Source of the DNA: an uncultured Burkholderiaceae bacterium
GTDB lineage: Bacteria; Pseudomonadota; Gammaproteobacteria; Burkholderiales; Burkholderiaceae_F
Length of the DNA: 11,764 nucleotides
Assembly (NCBI GenBank): GCA_937936215.1
Contig: CALGWX010000365.1
Coordinates: 1-11,764 of the forward strand
Direction of reading: 5' to 3'
Shown one piece after another: positions 1 through 5,630 of the stretch; the stretch's first letter is position 1; the number at the start of each line of letters is the position of its first letter. The notes beneath the pieces are model-generated. The model ran no database searches and was not told the origin of the DNA. It saw only the letters and a list, made by a program, of their open reading frames with translations. The position numbers were made by a program, and so were the translations under genes.

Positions 1-158
1 TGCGTCGCGCGGTCTGCCTGCGCCGACGCAGCGTCTCTTGTTCTGAGAAGTTGTTAAGATTTCGTCGCGGGCGGCCTGCCGGCTAGGCGCACGCAGCCGC
101 AGGGCCGAGACCTATCAGGCAGATCGGCGAGGCCCGCAAACGAAGTTTGGGCGCAGGC

Positions 159-181
159 TCACATCGGCGCAGCCGATGTGA
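159..181. repeat. perfect 10-bp inverted repeat (hairpin, 3-nt loop)
   Basis: TCACATCGGC (159-168) pairs perfectly with GCCGATGTGA (172-181) across the loop GCA. No T-run follows on either strand, so a simple intrinsic terminator is unlikely. It may be a dispersed intergenic palindrome, an operator, or an mRNA structure in the leader of the reductase gene. Confidence 0.7.
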
Positions 182-195
182 AGCGAAGCGAAGCG
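181..195 (+). repeat. tandem AAGCG x3
   Basis: Three exact copies of AAGCG follow the hairpin at 159-181 directly and share its last base. This is a short tandem array that could vary by slippage. No function is evident. Confidence 0.6.
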
Positions 196-341
196 GCCGC
201 AGCCAGCGCCGCGCAACGACGCCAGCGGGCCGCGCAGTAGAAAGATTCACAACTTCTGAGAGTTCGCCGGCGGGTCGCTCGCGCGGAACTTGCCGAGGGA
301 CGGGCTCCGAACCGCGCGAGCGCAGCGCGCCCGCCACGACG

Positions 342-1142
342 ATGGTTGCACCGGACAAGTACACGGCGGAAAAGATCCTCTGGATCCATCCGTGGGCGCC
401 GAACCTGTTCTCCTTCCGGCTGACGCGCTTCGCCGGCTTCCGCTTCGTGCCGGGGCAGTTCGCGCGCCTGGGCGTGACGAAGCCCGACCCGAACAACCCG
501 AAGAACCCCAGCGGCGAGAAGATCGTCTGGCGCGCCTACTCGATCGTCTCCGCCGACTACGACGAGTACCTGGAGTTCTACTCGATCGTCGTGCCTGGCG
601 GCGAGTTCACCTCGGAGCTGGCGCGGCTAAAGGTCGGCGACACGGTGTACGTTGAGAAGACCAACTACGGCTTCCTGACGCTCGACCGCTTCGAGGGCGG
701 CGCCGACCTGTGGATGCTCGCCACCGGCACCGGGCTGGCGCCGTTCCTCTCGATGCTGTGGGATCCGCGCACCTGGGATCTGTACGAGAACCTGATCCTC
801 GTGCACAGCGTGCGCTACCCGAACGAACTGGCGTACGCGGAGACGATCGAGGGCTTTCGCACCCATGAACTGTTCGCCGAGATGGGCCACAAGCTGCGCT
901 ACGTGCGCGCGGTGACGCGGGCGAAAGTCCCCGGCGCGCTCGACCGCCGCATCCCGGCCGCGATCGAGGACGGCTCGCTGGAAGCGGCGGCCGGCGTCCG
1001 CTTCGACCACCAGCGGTCGCGGATCATGATCTGCGGCAACCCCGAGATGGTCGACGACACGCGCAAGCTGCTGGCCAGCCGCGGCTACAAGACCTCGCGC
1101 CGCGGCGCGCCTGGCCACCTGGCCGTCGAAAACTACTGGTAA
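342..1142 (+). CDS. fpr: ferredoxin--NADP(+) reductase
   Basis: A 266-residue FAD enzyme that exchanges electrons between NADP(H) and ferredoxin or flavodoxin in the cytoplasm. Seen: the FAD-binding motif RAYS at residues 64-67, the NADP-binding glycine loop GTGLAPF at 129-135, the CGNPEM motif at 231-236, and a C-terminal aromatic end, ENYW, like that of bacterial (E. coli-type) Fpr. Residues about 46-62 form a polar, Pro/Asn-rich extra loop ahead of the FAD motif, a point of difference from compact Fpr proteins as I recall them. The ATG at 342 is chosen because homology starts there; the frame is open upstream to 147, but that part is low-complexity. No good Shine-Dalgarno sequence precedes it. 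PhaZ follows 145 nt downstream on the same strand, probably as a separate unit. Confidence 0.93.
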   Translation: MVAPDKYTAEKILWIHPWAPNLFSFRLTRFAGFRFVPGQFARLGVTKPDPNNPKNPSGEKIVWRAYSIVSADYDEYLEFYSIVVPGGEFTSELARLKVGDTVYVEKTNYGFLTLDRFEGGADLWMLATGTGLAPFLSMLWDPRTWDLYENLILVHSVRYPNELAYAETIEGFRTHELFAEMGHKLRYVRAVTRAKVPGALDRRIPAAIEDGSLEAAAGVRFDHQRSRIMICGNPEMVDDTRKLLASRGYKTSRRGAPGHLAVENYW

Positions 1143-1158
1143 GCGGCGCGCGAGCCGC
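1143..1158 (+). terminator. weak hairpin after the reductase gene
   Basis: GCGGC (1143-1147) and GCCGC (1154-1158) can pair around a 6-nt loop immediately after the TAA stop. The stem is only 5 bp and no T-run follows, so it is a weak terminator candidate. Confidence 0.22.
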
Positions 1159-1221
1159 CCAACTCCACCCTTACGTTATTCTCCGCCGTCGCCGTCGTCG
1201 GCAGCGCGCGTCGCAGCGCCA

Positions 1222-1239
1222 TGCCGGCGCCGGCCGGCA
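1222..1239. repeat. 7-bp inverted repeat upstream of phaZ
   Basis: TGCCGGC (1222-1228) and GCCGGCA (1233-1239) pair across GCCG. It lies about 50 nt before the phaZ start, in the likely leader. It could be an operator or an mRNA hairpin, but such dyads are common in DNA this GC-rich. Confidence 0.35.
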
Positions 1240-1287
1240 CCACGCCGCGAACGGCGAAACCGGAGAGGACGCAGCGCCGAGATCGGG

Positions 1288-2520
1288 ATGCTGTATCACC
1301 TGCACGAATTGCAGCGCCGCCTGATGAACCCGCTTTCGGTGTGGGCGCAGGCGACCGCGGAGCTGTTTTCCAACCCCTACAGCCCGCTCGCGTACACGCC
1401 GATGTCGCGGCGGCTCGCCGCCGGCTATGACGTCCTGCACCGGCTCGGCAAGCGTTACGAGAAGCCCGCGTTCGGGCTGCGCACGACGCCCGTCAACGGC
1501 ACCGAAGTGGCGGTGACCGAGGAGATGGACCTCGACAAGCCGTTCTGCAAGCTGCTGCACTTTCGCCGCGAGCTGCCGCCGCGGCGCCGGCGGCCGGCCG
1601 ACCCGCGCGTGCTGGTGGTGGCGCCGCTGTCGGGGCACCATGCCACGCTGCTGCGCGACACCGTGCGCGCGCTGCTGCCCGAGCACGACGTGTGGATCAC
1701 CGACTGGGTCGACGCGCGGCTGGTGCCAGTGTCCAAGGGGCCGTTCCACCTCGACGACTACGTCGACTACGTGCGCGAGTTCATCACCTTCCTCGGCCCC
1801 GACCTGCACCTGATCTCGGTGTGCCAGCCGACGGTGCCGGTGCTCGCGGCGGTATCGCTGATGGCGAGCGACCGCGACCCGCACCTGCCGAAGTCGATGA
1901 CCATGATGGGCGGCCCGATCGACACGCGCCGTAACCCGACCGCGGTCAACGCGCTGGCCACGCGCAAGAACTTCTCCTGGTTCGAGAACAACGTCATCTT
2001 CACGGTGCCGTCGTCGCACCCCGGCTACCTGCGCAAGGTCTACCCGGGCTTCCTGCAGCACGCCGGCTTCGTGGCGATGAACCCGGACCGGCACCTGAAG
2101 TCGCACTGGGACTACTACCTCGACCTGGTCAAGGGCGACCTGGACGACGTCGAGGCGCACCGCGCCTTCTACGACGAGTACAACGCCGTCATCGACCTGC
2201 CGGCCGAGTACTACCTCGACACGATCCGCATCGTGTTCCAGGAGCACCGCCTGCCCAAGGGGACCTGGGACGTGCGCGGCAAGCGGGTGCGGCCGCAGGA
2301 CATCCGCACGGTGGCGCTGTTCACCGTCGAAGGCGAACTGGACGACATCTCTGGCAGCGGCCAGACGCAGGCGGCGCACGACCTGTGCAGCGGCATCCCG
2401 AAGAGCAAGAAGCGGCACCTTACTGCCGAGGGCGCCGGCCACTACGGCATCTTCTCGGGGCGTCGCTGGCGCGAGATGATCTACCCGCGCATCCGCGACT
2501 TCATCCGCGAGCACGACTGA
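1288..2520 (+). CDS. phaZ: intracellular poly(3-hydroxybutyrate) depolymerase
   Basis: A 410-residue protein of the PhaZ family that thiolyses or hydrolyses amorphous PHB inside granules, releasing stored carbon. It is close in length to the Ralstonia/Cupriavidus PhaZa1 enzyme. Seen: an N-terminus of the form MLYHLHELQRR typical of the family, and a nucleophile motif in which Cys179 (SVCQP) stands where serine lipases have Ser. Asp352 (EGELDD) and His385 (GAGHYG) complete the triad. The Cys-Asp and Asp-His spacings (173 and 33 residues) match the known Cys-Asp-His triad as I recall it. No signal peptide is visible, as expected for the intracellular type. The ATG at 1288 matches family N-termini; the Shine-Dalgarno is weak. 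No PHA synthase or phasin gene is in the window. A hairpin terminator candidate follows. Confidence 0.95.
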   Translation: MLYHLHELQRRLMNPLSVWAQATAELFSNPYSPLAYTPMSRRLAAGYDVLHRLGKRYEKPAFGLRTTPVNGTEVAVTEEMDLDKPFCKLLHFRRELPPRRRRPADPRVLVVAPLSGHHATLLRDTVRALLPEHDVWITDWVDARLVPVSKGPFHLDDYVDYVREFITFLGPDLHLISVCQPTVPVLAAVSLMASDRDPHLPKSMTMMGGPIDTRRNPTAVNALATRKNFSWFENNVIFTVPSSHPGYLRKVYPGFLQHAGFVAMNPDRHLKSHWDYYLDLVKGDLDDVEAHRAFYDEYNAVIDLPAEYYLDTIRIVFQEHRLPKGTWDVRGKRVRPQDIRTVALFTVEGELDDISGSGQTQAAHDLCSGIPKSKKRHLTAEGAGHYGIFSGRRWREMIYPRIRDFIREHD

Positions 2521-2523
2521 CGC

Positions 2524-2574
2524 CGCTGCGGCCGGGCGCTCGTGACCCTGGTCGCCCGCGGCGACGCCGCAGCG
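2524..2574 (+). terminator. compound hairpin after phaZ, possible terminator
   Basis: CGCTGCGGC (2524-2532) is perfectly complementary to GCCGCAGCG (2566-2574). Directly inside, CGGGCG (2533-2538) pairs with CGCCCG (2553-2558), leaving a one-sided 7-nt bulge. The structure begins 3 nt after the phaZ stop and is followed by CGCGCTTTC, only a short T-run. It is probably the end of the phaZ transcript, either as a terminator or a 3' stabilising structure. Confidence 0.45.
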
Positions 2575-2762
2575 CGCTTTCGACGCTAGCCGCAGTTCAC
2601 GTCCTGCGACGCGGTGCACGCCCCCAGCGCGCGGCCAGGCGCGAAGGGCGTCGCCCGAAGCGGTCGGCGCGCGGTGATGTACGCCTCCTGCACTCACGTC
2701 CGTCGTACCGGCGCGCCCGGCGCCGGTGCCCAGGCCACGCCGCCGTAACGCGCCCCGTCGGC

Positions 2763-2807
2763 GCTGGGGCGGCCACCGCCACGCGTCTCGTCCAGGCTGG
2801 GGCGGCC
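2763..2807 (+). repeat. 12-bp direct repeat spaced 33 bp
   Basis: GCTGGGGCGGCC occurs exactly at 2763-2774 and 2796-2807. The start-to-start distance is 33 bp, the same period as the tandem array 30 bp further on. The rest of the two 33-bp blocks does not match. Confidence 0.55.
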
Positions 2808-2838
2808 GCGGGCCCTGCGCCACCGCCCCGCCCGGCGG

Positions 2839-2937
2839 TCGCCTCCCCTTCGACACCCCTTAGCGAATCCACTGTCCGCCCTTGGACACCCCCTCGGGGA
2901 GCAGCTGTCCGCCCTTCGCTGCCCCCCAGCGCCGGCG
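2839..2937. repeat. 33-bp tandem repeat, three diverged units
   Basis: Three adjacent 33-bp units lie at 2839-2871, 2872-2904 and 2905-2937. Units 2 and 3 share CTGTCCGCCCTT exactly at their start, and unit 1 has a diverged form, TCGCCTCCCCTT. Units 1 and 2 then share GACACCCC, for which unit 3 has GCTGCCCC. Read on the minus strand, unit 2 translates as LLPEGVSKGGQ with the GVSKG or AAKGG core recurring every 11 residues, but a stop interrupts it in unit 1. It is best read as a minisatellite or a decayed repeat; a protein-coding origin is possible but unproven. Confidence 0.65.
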
Positions 2938-2957
2938 CCGATGCAGGCCGCAGGCGT

Positions 2958-2963
2958 TACAGT
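2958..2963 (+). promoter_or_regulatory. possible -10 element of the rnfB operon
   Basis: TACAGT matches 4 of 6 positions of TATAAT and sits 7 nt before the rnfB ATG, so a transcript from it would start at or next to the A of the start codon. No recognisable -35 lies upstream, and no Shine-Dalgarno lies between. Tentative. Confidence 0.3.
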
Positions 2964-2970
2964 TGCCGCA

Positions 2971-3636
2971 ATGGAAATTCCGAGCCTCGCCGACCGAATT
3001 GACGCGCTGCTGCCGCAGACCCAGTGCACGAAATGCGGTCACGCCGGCTGCCGACCCTACGCCGAGGCAATCGCCGCCGGCCGCGCCGAGATCAACCAGT
3101 GCCCCCCGGGCGGCGCCGCCGGCATCGCGAAGATCGCCGCGGCTCTCGGCCGGGCGCCGCTGCCGCTGAATCCCGCCCATGGCGTCGAGCAGCCGCTGCG
3201 CGTGGCGGTGATCGACGAGGCGCTCTGCATCGGCTGCACGCTGTGCATCCAGGCCTGCCCAGTCGACGCGATCGTGGGCGCACCGAAGCTGATGCACACC
3301 GTGCTGGCCTCGGCGTGCACCGGCTGCGACCTGTGCCTGCCGCCCTGCCCGATGGACTGCATCGCCATGGTGCCGGTCGAGCCGCCGCGCGCGTGGACGG
3401 CCGCCGACGCCGCCGCGGCGCGGGCGCGCTTCGAGGCGCGCGGCAGGCGCCTGGCGCGGGAACGGGTGCAGCGCGAGGAGCGGCTCGCCGCCAAGGCGGT
3501 CGCCAAGCTCGACGAACTGGACGCCCGCGACGACCTCTCGGCCGCGGAGCTGGAGCGCAAGAAGGCGGTCGTCCGCGCCGCGATCGAGCGCGCGCGGGCG
3601 CGGCGCGCGCAGGCCGCCGCCACGAGCCGCCGATGA
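2971..3636 (+). CDS. rnfB: RnfB-type iron-sulfur electron transfer protein (soluble, no membrane anchor)
   Basis: A 221-residue iron-sulfur protein of the RnfB/RsxB family. Seen in order: a Fes-type [4Fe-4S] domain with Cys19, Cys22, Cys27 and Cys44 (TQCTKCG, then NQCPPGG); two ferredoxin-type [4Fe-4S] motifs, Cys86/89/92/96 and Cys116/119/122/126, each followed by Pro; and a charged Ala/Arg/Glu-rich helical tail from about residue 135, likely coiled coil. Canonical RnfB starts with a membrane helix; here the Fes domain begins almost at the N-terminus, so the protein should be cytoplasmic. No rnfA, C, D, G or E is nearby. The ATG at 2971 is preferred over an in-frame ATG at 2941 because family N-termini begin with SLADRIDALLPQTQC. 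Its stop overlaps the nth start (ATGA), so the two are co-translated. Confidence 0.9.
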   Translation: MEIPSLADRIDALLPQTQCTKCGHAGCRPYAEAIAAGRAEINQCPPGGAAGIAKIAAALGRAPLPLNPAHGVEQPLRVAVIDEALCIGCTLCIQACPVDAIVGAPKLMHTVLASACTGCDLCLPPCPMDCIAMVPVEPPRAWTAADAAAARARFEARGRRLARERVQREERLAAKAVAKLDELDARDDLSAAELERKKAVVRAAIERARARRAQAAATSRR

Positions 3637-4286
3637 ACGCCGAAAAGCGGCGCGCCATCTTCGAGGCGCTGCGCGCGGCAAACCCGCAACCGACCACGGA
3701 ACTCGAGTACCGCACGCCGTTCCAGCTGCTGGTGGCAGTGGTCCTGTCGGCACAGGCGACCGACCGCAGCGTCAACCAGGCCACACGGCGGCTGTTCGCC
3801 GATGCGCCGACGCCGCAGGCCATCGCCGCGCTCGGCGAGGAAGGGCTGATCCCCTACATCCGCACCATCGGCCTGTATCGCACCAAGGCGAAGAACGTGG
3901 CGCAACTGGCGCGCATCCTCCTCGAGCAGCATGGCGGCGAAGTGCCGCGCAGCCGCGAGGCGCTTCAGGCGCTGCCGGGCGTGGGCCGCAAGACCGCCAA
4001 CGTGGTGCTGAACACCGCCTTTGGCGAGCCGACAATCGCGGTGGACACGCACATCTTCCGCGTCGCCAACCGGACCGGCCTGGCGCCGGGCAAGAACGTA
4101 ACGGAAGTCGAGCGTCGGCTGGAGAAGTTCGTGCCGGCGGAGTTCCGCAAGGACGCGCACCACTGGCTGATCCTGCACGGCCGCTACGTCTGCAAGGCGC
4201 GCAAGCCCGAGTGCTGGCGCTGCCCCATGGCGCCCTGGTGCGAGTTCCGCCGCAAGACGCCGGCGCCCGCATCGACCGGACGGTAA
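3633..4286 (+). CDS. nth: endonuclease III (DNA glycosylase/AP lyase)
   Basis: A 217-residue base-excision repair enzyme that removes oxidised pyrimidines and cleaves the resulting abasic site. Seen: a helix-hairpin-helix motif LPGVGRKTANVV with the catalytic Lys120, the catalytic Asp138 in VDTHIFRV, and the C-terminal [4Fe-4S] ligands Cys187, Cys194, Cys197 and Cys203 with the canonical C-X6-C-X2-C-X5-C spacing. Lys120, Asp138 and the cluster start at Cys187 carry the same numbers as in the E. coli enzyme, supporting the ATG at 3633. The start overlaps the rnfB stop by 4 nt, and the Shine-Dalgarno lies poorly defined within rnfB, suggesting translational coupling. DUF1841 follows after 4 nt. 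Confidence 0.97.
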   Translation: MNAEKRRAIFEALRAANPQPTTELEYRTPFQLLVAVVLSAQATDRSVNQATRRLFADAPTPQAIAALGEEGLIPYIRTIGLYRTKAKNVAQLARILLEQHGGEVPRSREALQALPGVGRKTANVVLNTAFGEPTIAVDTHIFRVANRTGLAPGKNVTEVERRLEKFVPAEFRKDAHHWLILHGRYVCKARKPECWRCPMAPWCEFRRKTPAPASTGR

Positions 4287-4290
4287 GGCG

Positions 4291-4734
4291 GTGTTCAACC
4301 CCAGCCGCAACGACGTGCGCCGCTTCTTCTGCGGCGTGTGGCGCAAGCACGCGCAAGGCGCGCTGCTCACGCCGCTGGAGGCGGCGGCGCTGAAGTGGGT
4401 CGAGGCGCACCCCGAGTACCACGCGCTGCTCGCTGACGAAGAACGGGCGCTGGCCGAGGAGTACAGCGTCGAGCGCGGCCAGACCAATCCGTTCCTGCAC
4501 CTGTCGATGCACCTGGCGCTCGATGAGCAACTGTCGATCGACCAGCCGATCGGCATCGTCGCCGTGTTTCGCCGCCTGGCGGCGCGCGCCGGCGACGAGC
4601 ACGAGGCCGCGCACCAGGCGATGGAGTGTCTGGCCGAGATCATCTGGGGCACGCAGCGCGGCGTCCTGCCGCCCGACGCCGAGGCGATCAACGCCGCTTA
4701 CCTGGATTGCCTGCGGCGGCAGGCCGGCAAATGA
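4291..4734 (+). CDS. DUF1841 family protein
   Basis: A 147-residue cytoplasmic protein resembling DUF1841, a family of unknown function found mainly in beta- and gammaproteobacteria. Seen: an N-terminal FNPSRNDVRRFF segment, a central NPFLHLSMHLALDEQLSID stretch with two histidines, a helix rich in His/Glu (HEAAHQAMECLAE), and a C-terminal LDCLRRQ. No signal peptide or membrane segment is present. The start is a GTG at 4291, 4 nt after the nth stop, with TAAGG immediately before it serving as stop codon plus partial Shine-Dalgarno. It is the last gene of the rnfB-nth operon and ends 1 nt before a strong hairpin. The His-rich helix could bind metal, but that is a guess. Confidence 0.85.
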   Translation: MFNPSRNDVRRFFCGVWRKHAQGALLTPLEAAALKWVEAHPEYHALLADEERALAEEYSVERGQTNPFLHLSMHLALDEQLSIDQPIGIVAVFRRLAARAGDEHEAAHQAMECLAEIIWGTQRGVLPPDAEAINAAYLDCLRRQAGK

Positions 4735-4735
4735 A

Positions 4736-4758
4736 AACGGGCGCCATTGGCGCCCGTT
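4736..4758. terminator. bidirectional terminator between DUF1841 and cytochrome c
   Basis: AACGGGCGCC (4736-4745) pairs perfectly with GGCGCCCGTT (4749-4758) across the loop ATT, giving a 10-bp stem. On the minus strand the GC stem is followed by TTTTC, so it fits best as the intrinsic terminator of the cytochrome unit. On the plus strand only TT follows the GC stem. It lies between two convergent genes and can serve both. Confidence 0.8.
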
Positions 4759-4777
4759 CCAACGGCCCAGTGGGGGG

Positions 4778-5104
4778 CTATTTGCGATGCGTCAGCGGCC
4801 CGGGCAGCGAGCCGTAGTACGCGGCGAGGTTCTGCATGTCCGCCTTGGTCAGCGGCTTGGCGATCGCGCCCATGATGGCGTTCTTGCGCGCGCCCGTGTG
4901 GTAGTCGTTCAGGGCCTTGAACAGGTAGTCCGGATACTGGCCGGCGAGCTTCGGATAGCTCGGATCGGTCGGCGTCTTGCCGTCCTTGCCGTGGCAGGCG
5001 GCGCACTGGGCGTCGGCGAGCTTGGCGCCGGCGGCGATGTCGGCGGCGAGCGCACCCTGGGTGGCAAGCAGCGCGAACGCGGCGATGGCGAGTGACTTAT
5101 TCAT
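4778..5104 (-). CDS. class I monoheme c-type cytochrome (c553/c4-like), downstream gene
   Basis: A 108-residue periplasmic electron carrier. Seen: a Sec signal peptide (residues 1 to about 20, ending QGALA), the heme-attachment motif CAACH at 34-38, a KLAGQYPDYL segment typical of cytochrome c4/c553 folds, the likely axial Met78 in NAIMGAIA, and a C-terminal helix NLAAYYGSL. It resembles one half of diheme cytochrome c4. It starts 14 nt after the stop of the upstream cytochrome, with a good Shine-Dalgarno (GAGG, 8 nt before the ATG), so the two form one operon. It is probably a carrier between a quinol-oxidising complex and a terminal oxidase or reductase; the partner is not visible here. Confidence 0.9.
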   Translation of the reverse strand: MNKSLAIAAFALLATQGALAADIAAGAKLADAQCAACHGKDGKTPTDPSYPKLAGQYPDYLFKALNDYHTGARKNAIMGAIAKPLTKADMQNLAAYYGSLPGPLTHRK

Positions 5105-5118
5105 GGGTCGACCTCAGT

Positions 5119-5448
5119 TTACTTCGACGCCGCGCCGCGCTCGGCGTAGTAGGCGGCGATGTCGACGATCTGCTTGTCGGTCAGCGTCTTGGCGATGCCG
5201 GTCATCGTCGGGTGGCTGCGCTCGCCCTTGGCGTAGGCGCGCAGCGCGGCCTCGAGGTACCCCGCCGACTGGCCCGCGATCTTCGGCACGCGGTGCACGT
5301 GCGGGAAAGAGGACTGGTAACCGGGAATCGAGTGGCAGCCGGTGCACATCGAGATGTACGGCTCGGCCGCCTTGGGGTCGCCGGCCGGCTGCTGCGCCGA
5401 GGCCACTGATGCCGCGGCCAGGGCGATGACAAACAGAATTCGCTTCAT
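5119..5448 (-). CDS. class I monoheme c-type cytochrome, upstream gene
   Basis: A 109-residue periplasmic cytochrome. Seen: a signal peptide (MKRILFVIAL, cleavage likely after ASVASA at 18), the heme motif CTGCH at 35-39, a His/Phe-rich segment at 47-53 (SSFPHVHRV), KIAGQSAGYLEAAL, an axial Met82 in HPTMTGIAK, and a C-terminal helix DIAAYYAERG. It has the same fold as the downstream gene but shares only the core motifs, so it is an old paralogue. The ATG at 5448 is chosen because the signal peptide starts there; the frame is open upstream but without sense. No clear Shine-Dalgarno is present. A promoter candidate lies about 80 nt upstream. Confidence 0.9.
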   Translation of the reverse strand: MKRILFVIALAAASVASAQQPAGDPKAAEPYISMCTGCHSIPGYQSSFPHVHRVPKIAGQSAGYLEAALRAYAKGERSHPTMTGIAKTLTDKQIVDIAAYYAERGAASK

Positions 5449-5528
5449 TGCGGACGAGGGTCGAGTTGAGGGGTGCCGATGACCGCGACGGTCGCGAAGC
5501 CACGGGGCCGGCGGCGCAAAGCGCGCGG

Positions 5529-5559
5529 ATTCTAACGGAGGCTCGCGCCGTGCTGTCGA
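5529..5559 (-). promoter_or_regulatory. sigma70-like promoter for the cytochrome operon
   Basis: On the minus strand, TAGAAT (5529-5534) matches 5 of 6 positions of the -10 consensus, and TCGACA (5554-5559) matches 5 of 6 of the -35. The 19-bp spacer is longer than ideal. Transcription would start near 5522, giving a leader of about 75 nt before the cytochrome ATG at 5448. Confidence 0.45.
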
Positions 5560-5630
5560 GCGGACCGACGACGCACGCGTCGCGGCGCGCCGGGCCCGCA
5601 GCGCAGCCCGGGCGCCGAAAGGGCGCAGGG

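Larger units (their letters stand above)
1..341. other. non-coding leader upstream of the ferredoxin reductase gene
   Basis: No convincing gene lies here. A frame stays open upstream of the reductase start (from 147), but its translation is Arg/Ser/Ala-rich with no family resemblance, so I treat it as leader. The stretch holds a perfect hairpin (159-181), an AAGCG triplet run (181-195) and an imperfect inverted repeat (42-54 with 249-261). It is locally less GC-rich at 38-60 and 240-262. No good -35/-10 pair was found. Confidence 0.6.
2521..2970. other. 450-bp non-coding gap between phaZ and rnfB
   Basis: I see no supported gene. Both strands contain long open frames only because stop codons are rare at this GC content. 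The contents are a compound hairpin just after phaZ (2524-2574), a 12-bp direct repeat GCTGGGGCGGCC at 2763 and 2796, a 33-bp tandem repeat (2839-2937), and a possible -10 element just before rnfB (2958-2963). CGGCGCTGGGG at 2759-2769 also recurs inverted at 2924-2934. Confidence 0.6.

Noticed and set aside
147..341. N-terminal extension of the ferredoxin reductase
   Set aside because: The frame is open, but its translation is Arg/Ser-rich, includes the hairpin and AAGCG repeats, and has no match to the Fpr family, which starts at 342.
1177..1182. TATTCT as a phaZ -10 element
   Set aside because: No acceptable -35 lies at any usual spacing, and the match is weak.
1171..2856. 561-codon open frame on the minus strand
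   Set aside because: It lies opposite phaZ, with Arg/Val/Ala-rich translation and no motifs. Shadow frame due to few stop codons in GC-rich DNA.
2839..2937. CRISPR array
   Set aside because: The units are contiguous and diverged, without unique spacers between constant repeats, and there are no cas genes.
2860..3753. Minus-strand protein ending in the KGGQ repeats
   Set aside because: The 11-residue repeat at its end is suggestive, but the rest is antisense to rnfB and nth and has no family features.
3057..4691. 544-codon open frame on the minus strand
   Set aside because: It lies opposite rnfB, nth and DUF1841, all of which have intact catalytic or ligand residues. Shadow frame.
5590..5611. 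Hairpin CCGGGC/GCCCGG upstream of MoxR as a regulatory element
   Set aside because: A 6-bp GC-only stem with a 10-nt loop is expected often by chance in this sequence.
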